The notes below the pieces were generated by a model that saw only the letters and a list, made by a program, of their open reading frames with translations, had not been told where the DNA came from and searched no databases. Below, one piece after another: positions 17,757 to 29,630 of a DNA stretch of 64,000 nucleotides. How positions within the stretch are numbered: the stretch's first letter is position 1; the number at the start of each line of letters is the position of its first letter. The position numbers and the translations under genes are program-made. The DNA comes from Pseudoalteromonas sp. S16_S37 (lineage in GTDB: Bacteria > Pseudomonadota > Gammaproteobacteria > Enterobacterales > Alteromonadaceae): contig NZ_JAAUWV010000003.1 in assembly GCF_014694405.1 (NCBI RefSeq), positions 158,046-222,045 on the forward strand, in the 5' to 3' direction.

Positions 17757-19621
17757 GGCATCTCCGTTTCTAGCGGGTAGGCAGAGAAGTAGTAATCCAT
17801 TAGTTGTCTTGCAATGGGAGCTGCGATGGCACTGCCGCCTGCTTTTTGGTTTTCCACTACAATAGCAACCACGATTTTCGGATCGTTAAATGGCGCGAAG
17901 CCTGTGTAGACAGCGTTATCTCGGTGACGCTCTTTCATATTCTTGGCATCATATTCTTCACCTTGAGCAATGCTTACGACTTGTGCAGTACCTGTTTTAC
18001 CGGCTGGGTCATAGTTTGCTCCTTTGAATGCTTTTCGTGCAGTTCCTCGCAGTACAGTATTGTGCATTGCGTCTAAAGCAATTTGCCAGTGATGTGGGTT
18101 ATTGAGTGTCACTGGGGGCTTTTCTTCGGTAAATAGCTGAGTGACCGTTTCTTCCTGTTTTGCTACCTGCACTAAATGGGGCTGGCGATGTACACCTTTG
18201 TTTACCAAGATACTTACCGAGTTTGCAATTTGAATTGGCGTGGCTGTCCAGTACCCTTGTCCGATGCCTACAGAGATGGTATCACCCGGCCACCAATTCT
18301 CTTTAAAGCGAGCACGCTTCCATTCGACAGTTGGCATTATGGCAGTTGTTTCTTCATGAATATCAACACCAGATAAGTCACCAAAACCAAATTGGTTCAT
18401 AAAATTGGCAATCTTGCTGATCCCTAGTTTGTATGCGATTCGGTAAAAGTATGTGTCACAAGACATCTCAATTGCGGTATAAACATCGACATGTCCATGT
18501 CCCCAGCTGAGGTGATCACGCCATTTATGATCAACGTTGGGGATCTGAAAAAAGCCCGGATCCCATATTTTGGTTTCTTCTGTTATCAAGCCCTCTTCTA
18601 ATCCTAGAATAGCGAGATGGGGCTTAATCGTTGATGCTGGCGGGTAGCGGCCTTGGGTAACACGATTGATCAGCGGTCTGTCTTCGTTTAGCAGCTTTTT
18701 GTAATCTTCACTGCTGATACCATGGACAAACAAATTGGGGTCGTAGCTCGGATTAGAATATAAGGCGAGTATGCCGCCATCTTTTGGGTCTATGGCAATC
18801 ACTGCGCCTCGCGTATCTTTCAAGGTGTGTTGTGCAATTTGTTGTAAACCTATATCTATTGTTAGTACTAAATCTTGCCCAGGCACTGGGGATTCAACAC
18901 TGAGTGTGCGCAATACCCGACCACGGTTGTTAACTTCTACACGTTGTGAACCAACAATGCCATGTAGCTGTTTTTCATAAAATTTTTCAATGCCGCGTTT
19001 ACCAATATCATGGGTTGCACGATAGTTGGTGGCGCGGTCTTCTAACTCTAAATCTGCCAACTCTTTTTTGTTTAGTTTTGCTACATAGCCTAGGGCATGA
19101 GTCAGTGTATCGCCATATGGGTAATATCGGGATAAGCGCGCTTCGATACTAAAGCCCGGGAATTTATGCTGGTTAACTGAAAATACCGCGACTTCTTTTT
19201 CATCAAGGCGGGCCTTTAAAACTTGGCTTTTAAAACGTCGATTGTTTCTTATATCTTCTTTAAATTCTTTAATTTGCTGTTCTGATATGGCAAGTAGCTT
19301 GCTCACTTCTAGCAGGCTTTTATCAAGATTTTCTACTTCTTCCGGCACCACTTCTAAGTTGTAAACCGGTCGATTTTCTGCCAGTAGCACACCATTTCGA
19401 TCGTAGATTAAGCCCCGATTGGGTGCAACAGGAATAACCTTGATGCGATTGTCATTGGAACGAGTTTTATAGGTATCAAAATCAACAACTTGTAAGTTGT
19501 AGATGTTCATTAACAGTATACCTATCAATGAGACAACAAAAGTAAAGCCAATGAAAGCGCGACGGGCAAATAAATTTGCCTCGGCTGAGTGGTCACGGAT
19601 CGTTGGCCTTGTTTTTATCAT
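17753..19621 (-). CDS. mrdA: Penicillin-binding protein 2 (peptidoglycan transpeptidase)
   Basis: Class B penicillin-binding protein of the elongasome; cross-links new peptidoglycan in the periplasm. The 622-residue protein has a membrane anchor near 23-43, a pedestal domain, and a transpeptidase domain with the active-site STIK (YPPASTIKPH), SCD in the SxN position (EMSCDTYFY) and KTGTAQV. The ATG start at 19621 follows the rlmH stop by 10 bp. Confidence 0.97.
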   Translation of the reverse strand: MIKTRPTIRDHSAEANLFARRAFIGFTFVVSLIGILLMNIYNLQVVDFDTYKTRSNDNRIKVIPVAPNRGLIYDRNGVLLAENRPVYNLEVVPEEVENLDKSLLEVSKLLAISEQQIKEFKEDIRNNRRFKSQVLKARLDEKEVAVFSVNQHKFPGFSIEARLSRYYPYGDTLTHALGYVAKLNKKELADLELEDRATNYRATHDIGKRGIEKFYEKQLHGIVGSQRVEVNNRGRVLRTLSVESPVPGQDLVLTIDIGLQQIAQHTLKDTRGAVIAIDPKDGGILALYSNPSYDPNLFVHGISSEDYKKLLNEDRPLINRVTQGRYPPASTIKPHLAILGLEEGLITEETKIWDPGFFQIPNVDHKWRDHLSWGHGHVDVYTAIEMSCDTYFYRIAYKLGISKIANFMNQFGFGDLSGVDIHEETTAIMPTVEWKRARFKENWWPGDTISVGIGQGYWTATPIQIANSVSILVNKGVHRQPHLVQVAKQEETVTQLFTEEKPPVTLNNPHHWQIALDAMHNTVLRGTARKAFKGANYDPAGKTGTAQVVSIAQGEEYDAKNMKERHRDNAVYTGFAPFNDPKIVVAIVVENQKAGGSAIAAPIARQLMDYYFSAYPLETEMP

Positions 19622-19631
19622 TGTTAGCTAA

Positions 19632-20102
19632 CTATTCTCTATGATATGGATGATTGTTGTTTAAGCTCCATCCACGATAGAGGCTCTCTGCAACAATAAT
19701 ACGTACTAAAGGGTGTGGTAGTGTCAAATTAGACAAAGACCACTTTTGCTCTGAAGCAGCAATACACTCTGGTGCTAAACCTTCAGGCCCACCAATTAAT
19801 AAGCTGATGTCCCGACCATCCAACTGCCATTTTTGCATATTACTGGCAAGTTGATGCGTATCCCAAGGCTTTCCCGTTACTTCTAATGTAACGATGCGAT
19901 TACCTTTGGGGATAGCAGCGAGGGTTTTCTCACCTTCAACTTGCAAAATCCTTTTTATGTCGGCGTTTTTACCTCGTTTACCCGCTGGTATTTCAATGAG
20001 TTCCAGCGCCATGTCTTTAGGAAAGCGGCGCTGGTACTCTTTGAAACCTGTTTCAACCCAAGCTGGCATTTTGGTTCCAACGGCAACTAGTTGAATCTTC
20101 AA
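19632..20102 (-). CDS. rlmH: 23S rRNA pseudouridine-1915 N3-methyltransferase
   Basis: SPOUT-fold methyltransferase that methylates the pseudouridine at position 1915 of 23S rRNA on assembled ribosomes. The 156-residue protein shows the knot-forming LLIGGPEGL near 101-109 and the C-terminal YHRE that closes the active site. It follows rsfS by 3 bp, the usual order. Confidence 0.97.
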   Translation of the reverse strand: MKIQLVAVGTKMPAWVETGFKEYQRRFPKDMALELIEIPAGKRGKNADIKRILQVEGEKTLAAIPKGNRIVTLEVTGKPWDTHQLASNMQKWQLDGRDISLLIGGPEGLAPECIAASEQKWSLSNLTLPHPLVRIIVAESLYRGWSLNNNHPYHRE

Positions 20103-20105
20103 ACC

Positions 20106-20423
20106 TTAGCCCCAAAGCTTTTCAAGGTCATACAATGCACGTGTTTGATCTTGCATAACATGAACGACGACATCGCCCAAATCAACCAATACCCACTCAC
20201 CAACATCTTGACCTTCTTGACCTAAAGGCTCTTCACCAGCATGACGAGCTTCTTTTGCAACATGCTCTGCAATTGATTGGACATGACGCTTAGAGTTACC
20301 TGAGCAGATCACTAAGTAATCGGTGACAGAAGATACACCACGCACGTCAAGTTTTACTACATCACGGGCCTTCATATCGTCCACTTTGTCCAAAGCAAAG
20401 TCTAAAAGTTGTTCAGAATTCAA
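20106..20423 (-). CDS. rsfS: Ribosomal silencing factor RsfS
   Basis: Binds ribosomal protein L14 and blocks subunit joining under nutrient limitation. The 105-residue protein has VTDYLVICSGNSKRHVQSIA near 32-51 and the conserved GEWVLVDLGDVVVHVM near 75-90. Operon position between nadD and rlmH is typical. Confidence 0.97.
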   Translation of the reverse strand: MNSEQLLDFALDKVDDMKARDVVKLDVRGVSSVTDYLVICSGNSKRHVQSIAEHVAKEARHAGEEPLGQEGQDVGEWVLVDLGDVVVHVMQDQTRALYDLEKLWG

Positions 20424-20478
20424 GTTTGTTTCTCTTTACTAAATAAAATAATCGGCGATTCTAACACAGCACGAAGCC

Positions 20479-21108
20479 TTATTCAGCATACAGGTGATGT
20501 TCTTCAATGTATTGTCTGACTTGTTCGTTAAGCAAATGTTCAGTGTTTTCTCTATTTTTTATACGGTTACGAATATTACTAGAGGCTGCATCAAAGGTAT
20601 CACCCGCTAAAAAGTAACATAATCCACCAGGTTGTTGAGCGAGTAATTCACGCTCAGAGGTGTTTGCCTGTGCTAAGTATTGTGTCAATTGCTCACAATT
20701 TGCCAGTTTTTCAGCGGGACGTTGATAAACAACGATGTGACAAAGCTCAGTGATCTCTTGCCATTTATGCCAGGTTGGTAAACTGTTAAATGAGTCCATA
20801 CCCATAAGAAACAGCAGCGGTGTATTGGGTGACGCTGTTCGACACTCTTGTAAACTCAGCAGTGAATAAGAGGGCCCTTGTCTAATGAGTTCTCTGTGGT
20901 CAATGGTAAATTGAGGATTGTGTTTTGTCGCGAGCGACAGCATTGCCAAGCGATGCGCATCTGTTATTCCTGGTTGGGCTTTGTGAACTGGCATGGCACA
21001 AGGTAAGAAATACAGCTTGTCTAATTTCAGTTCATTGACACATTGCTCAGCCATGTTTATGTGGCCAAGGTGAATAGGGTCAAATGTTCCGCCAAATAAA
21101 GCAATCAT
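20479..21108 (-). CDS. nadD: Nicotinate-nucleotide adenylyltransferase
   Basis: Adenylates nicotinate mononucleotide to deamido-NAD in NAD synthesis. The 209-residue product has the nucleotidyltransferase signature GGTFDPIHLGH at residues 6-16 and SSNIRNRI near the C-terminus. The reading frame is open for 21 codons further upstream, but those overlap holA; the ATG at 21108, four bases after the holA stop, gives the expected N-terminus. Confidence 0.96.
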   Translation of the reverse strand: MIALFGGTFDPIHLGHINMAEQCVNELKLDKLYFLPCAMPVHKAQPGITDAHRLAMLSLATKHNPQFTIDHRELIRQGPSYSLLSLQECRTASPNTPLLFLMGMDSFNSLPTWHKWQEITELCHIVVYQRPAEKLANCEQLTQYLAQANTSERELLAQQPGGLCYFLAGDTFDAASSNIRNRIKNRENTEHLLNEQVRQYIEEHHLYAE

Positions 21109-21112
21109 AATT

Positions 21113-22150
21113 CTAGTTAGTGTGTTGGTAGGGAAGGTCAAACGGCACAGGTTGGCAAAAAGACAATGCAATATGTGCTAAAGCCTGATAGGGAGCCACA
21201 ATATTCGCCCGTTTATAGGCTGTATCGAACTGCGCCAGCAAGTCAATTATCTGCTCGAGGCGAACTTGGGTTAATCGGTCAATTGCCTGTGATGTGGCAG
21301 CTTGCTGGTTTTTCCAAACACTATGCTGTTTAAACAGTTGGCTGATGTTTTGACCTTGTTGTAAGCCCTGTTTTATGCTCAAAAGGGTCTGTGCTTCTTT
21401 ATTGATTGTCCAAACAATACTGGCAGGTTCAACATTGTCCTGTGCAAGTTTGAGCATAACCTTAACAAGCTGCTTTGTGTTACCTTGCAACAGTGCATTA
21501 TTCAAATCAAAGATATCGAACTTTGCTTGATTAAGGAGCCCAGATAACACCTGTTTTTGGTCAATAGGCTCTGATTTATAAAGTAATGATAGCTTCTCAA
21601 GTTCTTGATAAGTGGCTAGTAAATTACCTTCAGTGGCGCTGAGTAAGCTGCGTTTGGCATCATTGGCCAAATTTAACTTTAGTAATTTACATTGATCATC
21701 TAACCAACGAGCCAAATGGGCACCTGTCAAAGGGTAGCAAGGGATAAACACGCCAGACTTATCAAGTGCTTTAAACCATGCGCTACGTTGGATATCTTGT
21801 CCGGCTTTTGCGCCTTTTAAAATTAATACCACATCAGGGTTAGGGTGGGCCGCGAGTTCTTTAAATACTTGGCTGCCTTGTGTGCCTGGCTTTTGCTGGT
21901 TTAAATCAAACTCTATCAATGTGCGAGCACTGAACAACGACATGCTGTTATATTGAGCTATCAGTTCTTGCCAATCAAAGCCCGGCAACAAGGAGAATTT
22001 AATGACTTCATCAAACCCTTGCTTTTTAGCGGCTTGTTTTATTTCAAGTACGCAATTTGCTTCTTGGAAAGGCTCTTCGCCAAACACCAGATAAAATGGT
22101 GCTAGAGATTGGCGTAATTGGTTGGTTAGTTGATTAGCGTAATAGCGCAT
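21113..22150 (-). CDS. holA: DNA polymerase III delta subunit
   Basis: Clamp-loader subunit that opens the beta sliding clamp. The 345-residue sequence shows PFYLVFGEEPFQ near residue 18, as in E. coli delta, where the clamp-contacting and degenerate nucleotide-binding regions lie, plus the C-terminal helical collar domain. It begins on the last base of the lptE stop (overlap 1 bp). Context leuS-lptE-holA-nadD is diagnostic. Confidence 0.95.
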   Translation of the reverse strand: MRYYANQLTNQLRQSLAPFYLVFGEEPFQEANCVLEIKQAAKKQGFDEVIKFSLLPGFDWQELIAQYNSMSLFSARTLIEFDLNQQKPGTQGSQVFKELAAHPNPDVVLILKGAKAGQDIQRSAWFKALDKSGVFIPCYPLTGAHLARWLDDQCKLLKLNLANDAKRSLLSATEGNLLATYQELEKLSLLYKSEPIDQKQVLSGLLNQAKFDIFDLNNALLQGNTKQLVKVMLKLAQDNVEPASIVWTINKEAQTLLSIKQGLQQGQNISQLFKQHSVWKNQQAATSQAIDRLTQVRLEQIIDLLAQFDTAYKRANIVAPYQALAHIALSFCQPVPFDLPYQHTN

Positions 22151-22650
22151 TACAGTTGCGATAACTCTCGAACAATACGCTCACTGGCCAACTGACGAAG
22201 CTCATTGAGAAGCAACTCAAGTTCTTTGGCCTTGGCAATGGCATTATCAGGGTCGTCTTGGTAATTACGATATAGCTCAAAGCGTTGTTCTACAGGCTCT
22301 TGATTGGGGCGCGTTAAACGGTATGAAACACCATACGCAAGTTGATATTGCGCCACCTGTCCATTTTTAAACAAGCTTAATGTTTGTCGCTCTAAGGTGT
22401 CTCGATACAGGTGCAATTTTGTAATTGCTGTATCATCTTTCGCTTTGCTAACCAAAGTCACTTTTGCTTGCTGTAAATCGCTGCTAAGTAGTTCAAATAA
22501 CTGAGCACGGGTGTCGTCACCGGTTAATTGCAAGGTGCGCATTTCGATTGGTAAATATGAGGCTTTCTTGAGGTGAAAGCCACAGCTAGATAACAAAACA
22601 CAGACTAGCAAAAGCGCTAGTCCATGTTTGAAAAACGCAGTGACGCGCAT
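22150..22650 (-). CDS. lptE: LPS-assembly lipoprotein LptE
   Basis: Outer-membrane lipoprotein that plugs the LptD barrel for LPS insertion. The 166-residue protein has a signal peptide with lipobox LSSC (Cys23) followed by GFHLKK, the typical LptE start, and a QLAYGVSYRLTR segment. It follows leuS by 1 bp. Sequence conservation is low in the family; context makes the call firm. Confidence 0.94.
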   Translation of the reverse strand: MRVTAFFKHGLALLLVCVLLSSCGFHLKKASYLPIEMRTLQLTGDDTRAQLFELLSSDLQQAKVTLVSKAKDDTAITKLHLYRDTLERQTLSLFKNGQVAQYQLAYGVSYRLTRPNQEPVEQRFELYRNYQDDPDNAIAKAKELELLLNELRQLASERIVRELSQL

Positions 22651-22651
22651 C

Positions 22652-25240
<2,589 letters not shown>

Positions 25241-25414
25241 CTACGTTTCCAGACTTCTTGCAAATTGATAGAAAATTGCCCGATAGCATACCCCAAAAAA
25301 GCACCAATTCACAGTAGCCGCAGCGCATTTTTAAGTATTTGCGCTGAGTATAAAAACCACACCGCGTATCCCATAAGCTATAGTTAAGATGATACGGCAA
25401 AAATGGAGTATGAC

Positions 25415-25873
25415 ATGTCAAGTTACAAAGCGTGGCTAAGCCAATTTATTGATTGGGTTAAAGATGTGAAAGAGCATGAAGTCGATGACTTGGTGGAAAA
25501 GTTTATTGAGCATCAACAGGCATTGAAAGACTTTTCTCAAGAGAAGTTACAGACATACAAACATTACTTGAGCCGTGATTTAGCACACCTCAAGAAGCAT
25601 AAAAACGATTACGATGATTTGGCGTGGGAGGAGCTTAAAGCATCTATTTGGTATGAATTGGCGCAATTAGAAGATAGGACGCAATTAGAATGGCAAGCCT
25701 TAGTGCAAGATTTTAATCACAAAGGCACCTACAAGAGCGGAGAATGGATAGCCATGGGGCAATTAGTATGTAAGAATTGTGGCAATAAATCGGATGTATT
25801 TTACGCCAGTGAGATTATGCCTTGTTCAGAGTGCGGGCATAATGAGTTTTTACGTAAAGCATTATCCCCATAA
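25415..25873 (+). CDS. YbeL-like (DUF1451) zinc-ribbon protein
   Basis: A 152-residue protein with an N-terminal helical/coiled region and a C-terminal zinc ribbon: CKNC near 116 and CSEC near 137. E. coli YbeL has the same build and neighbourhood (next to leuS); function unknown. ATG 25415 is chosen over the in-frame ATG at 25403 because GGAG (25405-25408) lies 6 nt before it. Divergent from leuS. It marks the left border of the variable block. Confidence 0.85.
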   Translation: MSSYKAWLSQFIDWVKDVKEHEVDDLVEKFIEHQQALKDFSQEKLQTYKHYLSRDLAHLKKHKNDYDDLAWEELKASIWYELAQLEDRTQLEWQALVQDFNHKGTYKSGEWIAMGQLVCKNCGNKSDVFYASEIMPCSECGHNEFLRKALSP

Positions 25874-25918
25874 AACCTAGCTTGATTGTAGTTAGCGTTT
25901 AGAAATAAGAAGTTAGGA

Positions 25919-28330
25919 ATGACCAAAAAAATATCACCATTATCGACTGACGCCTTAGCACCGTCAGTCTCTATCACCCATGTGCAATCTTGTATGCACA
26001 ATCCTTACCCAGAAGCTCTTCCCTTTATTGGTCAACAACGCGCTCAAAGCGCATTAGATTTTGCTCTGGGTATAGAGCTGCCAGGTTATAACGTATTTGT
26101 GATGGGAGAGGCGGCTCTTGGCCGTTTTACCATGGTAAAAGACAAACTCGAAGTGCATAGTAAAACACGCCAGACCCCTAAAGAGTGGTTATACGTAAAC
26201 AACTACGATGATCACCGTGAGCCCATTGCTATGTTTATGCAAGCTGGGCAGAGTAAAGAGTTGGCAGATGACATCGACGAGTTTTTAGACGAAGTTGCTG
26301 ATACCTTTCCAGCAGCTTTTGATAACCCAGGTTATCAGCGCAAGAAAAAATCTATAGACCGAGATTTTGATAATAAATATAACGCGGCATTGACGGCTGT
26401 GGAGCAATTGGCTGCAGAGAAAAGCGTGGCCTTGCTAGAAGAAAGCAACCTGGTGGGCTTTGCGCCAGTCGTTGATGGAAAACAGCTAGACGATAATGAA
26501 TTTTCTGCGCTTGATGAGCATCTGCAGGCGCATTTTATAAATGCCATTGAGCAATTAGAAGATGCCTTGATAGAAGCGTTATTAGAGTTGCCGCGTTGGA
26601 AGCGAGAATCATCAGAAAAGCTGCGTAACCTAAAAAAATCAACCGTTGAAATGGCAACTAAACCTTTGCTAAGGACTTTAGAGCACAAGTATGCAAGCCA
26701 CATTGGGGTGGTGCGGTACTTAAAAGATTTGCGCACGGAAATTGTTGATGCTGTGCTTGAGTGGCTAGACGACGATGCCAACAGTGACGAAAACAAAGAT
26801 GATTTTGATGCCAAAGGGATGCTCAGTGACTTTTTTGCGCCCAATATTTTAGTTGAGTATAAAGATGGCGATCCTGCTCCTGTGGTGTATGAGCCAAACC
26901 CAACTTTTGGCAATATTTTTGGCAAAGTAGAATACGCTACATCACAAGGTACGTTGATCACCAGTTACCGCTCTATTCAAGCTGGCGCTCTGCATCGAGC
27001 GAATGGTGGCTACTTAATCATGGATGCAGAGAAAGTATTGGCCAATCCCCAAGTGTGGGATGGGTTAAAGTTGTCATTAAAAACCCATCAAATCAAGAAT
27101 GATTTGCCCTATCAAGATAACTCTGTGGGCAGCAGCTTTACATTGAAACCGCAGCTTATTCCATTGGATGTAAAAATAATTTTATTGGGCTCACGTGAGC
27201 TGTATTACACCATTGGTGAATACGATGAAGAGTTTGCGGAGCTATTTAGAGTATTGGCCGATTTCGATTATTACCTGCCAAGTTCAGATAAAATGCAGTA
27301 CCAGTTTATTACCAAAGTACAAGACTATGCTAGCAGCACACTGAACTGTACTTTAAGTGCGCAAGCATTTGTGCGGTTGCTCAAATTTAGTTATCGCCAA
27401 GCCGAACACCATACTAAGTTATCGGCACGCTTTGCTGATGTGCTTGAGTTAGTTGCTGAGGCCAGCTTTTATGCCAAACAAGATGATGTGACGCAAATAG
27501 ATGCAGAACATATTGATGAGGCCGTTGCTGGCAAACAATATCGCACTGGGCAGCTTAGCGAGAATATGCTCAGTGATATCCAAGAAGGGCACACACTGAT
27601 AGCAACCCAAAGTAAAGCTGTGGGCAAAGTAAATGGCCTAACGGTCTTACACATTGGTGATACTGCATTTGGAACACCTGCGCGCATAACGGCAACTGTG
27701 TATGCTGGAGCGGATGGCGTAATTGACGTTGAGCGTGAAGCTGAGTTAGGTAAATCAATTCACTCAAAAGGAGTAATGCTACTGACCGGCTATTTAGGTA
27801 ATAAGTATGCACAAAACTTTGCTTTAACACTGAGCGCTAATATTGCAATTGAACAAAGCTACGGTTATATCGATGGCGATAGCGCGTCTTTGGCGGAACT
27901 ATGTGGTCTTATCTCTGCCATTACTCAACTGCCAATCAACCAGTCTTTAGCGTTAACGGGTTCTATTAACCAGCATGGTGAAGTGCAAGCCATCGGTGGG
28001 GTAAATGAGAAAATTGAAGGCTTCTTCAAGCTTTGTAAAATGCGTGGTTTAACAGGTGAGCAAGGGGTGATCATCCCTCATTCTAACCGTGTAAATCTTG
28101 TTTTAGATGATGAGATCATTGCAGCAGTGACAGCGGGTAAATTTAATATCTATGCCGTAGAAAGTGTTGATGAAGCGCTGACACTATTGATGGATAAACC
28201 TGCGGGTAAGTTAACCGATGGCGAGTACCCAGAGGGGAGTATTAACGCTTTGGCGCTAGCGCGTTTGGCGCATATCGCCAATGTGGTCAATGGTGAAGAT
28301 AAAGAAGACGACAAAGAAAAGGGTGAATAA
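25919..28330 (+). CDS. Lon-like (LonB/YcbZ-type) S16 protease with degenerate ATPase motif
   Basis: An 803-residue protein with an N-terminal AAA-like region and a C-terminal S16 Lon protease domain (about 570-770). The catalytic dyad is visible: Ser655 in DGDSASLAE and Lys698 in GGVNEKIEG, 43 residues apart exactly as in E. coli Lon. The Walker A position near residue 61 reads MGEAALGRF instead of GxxGxGK[ST]: the Lys is replaced by Arg. A Walker B-like LIMDAE is present near 357. No Lon N-terminal substrate domain. E. coli YcbZ is the nearest type I recognise. Substrate unknown. The next gene starts on its stop codon. Confidence 0.85.
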   Translation: MTKKISPLSTDALAPSVSITHVQSCMHNPYPEALPFIGQQRAQSALDFALGIELPGYNVFVMGEAALGRFTMVKDKLEVHSKTRQTPKEWLYVNNYDDHREPIAMFMQAGQSKELADDIDEFLDEVADTFPAAFDNPGYQRKKKSIDRDFDNKYNAALTAVEQLAAEKSVALLEESNLVGFAPVVDGKQLDDNEFSALDEHLQAHFINAIEQLEDALIEALLELPRWKRESSEKLRNLKKSTVEMATKPLLRTLEHKYASHIGVVRYLKDLRTEIVDAVLEWLDDDANSDENKDDFDAKGMLSDFFAPNILVEYKDGDPAPVVYEPNPTFGNIFGKVEYATSQGTLITSYRSIQAGALHRANGGYLIMDAEKVLANPQVWDGLKLSLKTHQIKNDLPYQDNSVGSSFTLKPQLIPLDVKIILLGSRELYYTIGEYDEEFAELFRVLADFDYYLPSSDKMQYQFITKVQDYASSTLNCTLSAQAFVRLLKFSYRQAEHHTKLSARFADVLELVAEASFYAKQDDVTQIDAEHIDEAVAGKQYRTGQLSENMLSDIQEGHTLIATQSKAVGKVNGLTVLHIGDTAFGTPARITATVYAGADGVIDVEREAELGKSIHSKGVMLLTGYLGNKYAQNFALTLSANIAIEQSYGYIDGDSASLAELCGLISAITQLPINQSLALTGSINQHGEVQAIGGVNEKIEGFFKLCKMRGLTGEQGVIIPHSNRVNLVLDDEIIAAVTAGKFNIYAVESVDEALTLLMDKPAGKLTDGEYPEGSINALALARLAHIANVVNGEDKEDDKEKGE

Positions 28331-28812
28331 TGTCGACTACAAATATCATTTTATTGGTTGTAATTTTAGTGTTAGCAGGACTTGTCTATAAGCAGTCTAA
28401 AACGCAAAAACAGACAGCACAATTTAATCGCAAAGCTGCACAGGAATTTTTAGCGCAAAATGCTTTTAAAGAGGGAATTCAGAGCACTGAGTCAGGTTTG
28501 CAATATGAAGTGTTAAAAAGTGGCACTGGTGAAGTACACCCTACGGCAACTAGTAAAGTGAAAGTACACTATCATGGTACCTTGCTTGATGGCGCAGTAT
28601 TTGACAGCTCAGTGTTACGCGATAGCCCAATCAGTTTTGGTTTAAATCAGGTTATCCCAGGTTGGACCGAAGGTGTGCAATTGATGAAAGAAGGCGACAA
28701 GTTCCGTTTTTTCATTGGCCCAGATTTAGGTTATGGTGACCGAGCTGCAGGTAAAATAGAACCAGGCTCGTTGCTTATTTTTGAAGTAGAGTTAATAGCG
28801 ATTGAATCCTAA
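28330..28812 (+). CDS. Membrane-anchored FKBP-type peptidyl-prolyl isomerase
   Basis: A 160-residue prolyl isomerase with an N-terminal transmembrane anchor (residues 5-20), a short linker, and a complete FKBP domain (about 65-160): VKVHYHGTLLDGAVFDSS, VIPGWTEGVQLMKEGDKFRFFI, GYGD and LLIFEVELI. The anchor lacks a clear cleavage site, so the domain is probably held on the outer face of the inner membrane. It shares one base with the Lon-like stop codon, so protease and isomerase are translated together, suggesting protein quality control. Confidence 0.9.
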   Translation: MSTTNIILLVVILVLAGLVYKQSKTQKQTAQFNRKAAQEFLAQNAFKEGIQSTESGLQYEVLKSGTGEVHPTATSKVKVHYHGTLLDGAVFDSSVLRDSPISFGLNQVIPGWTEGVQLMKEGDKFRFFIGPDLGYGDRAAGKIEPGSLLIFEVELIAIES

Positions 28813-28831
28813 CTCTGACTATTTAAAAATG

Positions 28832-28861
28832 AAAAAGCCTACCTAACAGTGGGCTTTTTTA
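28832..28861 (+). terminator. Terminator after the FKBP gene
   Basis: AAAAAGCCTAC / GTGGGCTTTTTT stem with one T-G wobble, followed by ATTT. Also faces the convergent gene ending at 28885. Confidence 0.85.
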
Positions 28862-28884
28862 TTTCTGAAGACAAACTCCGTTTA

Positions 28885-29583
28885 TCATATGCTACTGCTC
28901 TTTGGTGGACTGCTTGTATAGATGAATTGCTCTTTTGCAATTTGCCAATCAGGTAAAGTATGTCCTTTGTGCAAACATGGTCGCTTAGCGAGGTGTTCAC
29001 TGTGAACTTGGTTATCTAATGTGAAAAGAATAACATTTACATTCGCAAGACCATAAAGGTGCTCACAGCTAAGCACTAAATGCGCTGTTTTTGACTCCGC
29101 AGGGTGGGATCTCGTTGCCATATCACAGGCATTGTTTGCGAATTCTGTAGTGAGTGCTTTGGCAAATGGTAAGCTGTGCTTGCTAAAGTCCATGCTAAAG
29201 AGTGTAGAGAAGAGCCCACAATGATCATCTTCACAAAATACGTCATTGGGTATCATCAAGATTTCCTCTGAAAGCTTAGCAAATCGCCCAGAACCTGTCA
29301 GAACTCGTGTTAAAGCAAAATGATTGAAAATAGAGTAGGGTTGACCTGTGTGTGGATTGGTAGTCGTTGAAATAGCCCTCATAGCCGTTGCTAAAAAAGC
29401 AGCGCTTTGGTTGAATATTCTCTGTGTTTCTGCTGGTAAGGACTGTGTTGGCGGGCATATCGAGGTCACTAACATAGTGCCTGTGGTATTGAAATAACTG
29501 TATCTTTCTGAATCATTTTTCTTTGGAGCCGGCGATGGCCCGTTATTGTCCAATGCTCGGTGTAACCAATTAAACCAGCTCAC
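28885..29583 (-). CDS. Unrecognised protein, shorter paralogue of the neighbouring 353-aa protein
   Basis: 232 aa; I do not recognise the family. It aligns along its length with residues about 20-215 of the upstream gene product: FNTTGTML.TS/FNETGNIMMAS, AISTTTNPHTGQPYSIFN/AITTTINPATKKPYSLYN, LTGSG.F/ISGSGLF, and LSCEHLYG/FVCEYLFG, so a Cys-Glu pair, TTT-NP and PYS are conserved. No signal peptide; soluble or peripheral. GTG 29583 is the start, with GGAG seven nt upstream. It ends at the third base-run before a convergent terminator. A terminator hairpin lies between it and its paralogue. Clearly a real gene; role unknown. Confidence 0.75.
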   Translation of the reverse strand: MSWFNWLHRALDNNGPSPAPKKNDSERYSYFNTTGTMLVTSICPPTQSLPAETQRIFNQSAAFLATAMRAISTTTNPHTGQPYSIFNHFALTRVLTGSGRFAKLSEEILMIPNDVFCEDDHCGLFSTLFSMDFSKHSLPFAKALTTEFANNACDMATRSHPAESKTAHLVLSCEHLYGLANVNVILFTLDNQVHSEHLAKRPCLHKGHTLPDWQIAKEQFIYTSSPPKSSSI

Positions 29584-29591
29584 AATTGCAC

Positions 29592-29624
29592 TCCAAAAAG
29601 TAGGTGTGCGTCAAAGCACACCTA
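29592..29624 (-). terminator. Hairpin between the two paralogues
   Basis: Minus-strand stem TAGGTGTGC with 6-nt loop and full 9-bp complement (29601-29624), followed by CTACTTTTTGG. Acts as a terminator or attenuator, so the distal short paralogue is probably expressed at a lower level. Confidence 0.7.
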
Positions 29625-29630
29625 TGATGT

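Noticed and set aside
26335..26961. 208-codon antisense ORF inside the Lon-like gene
   Set aside because: Ser/Leu-rich shadow of a well-supported gene; no ribosome site or family motif.
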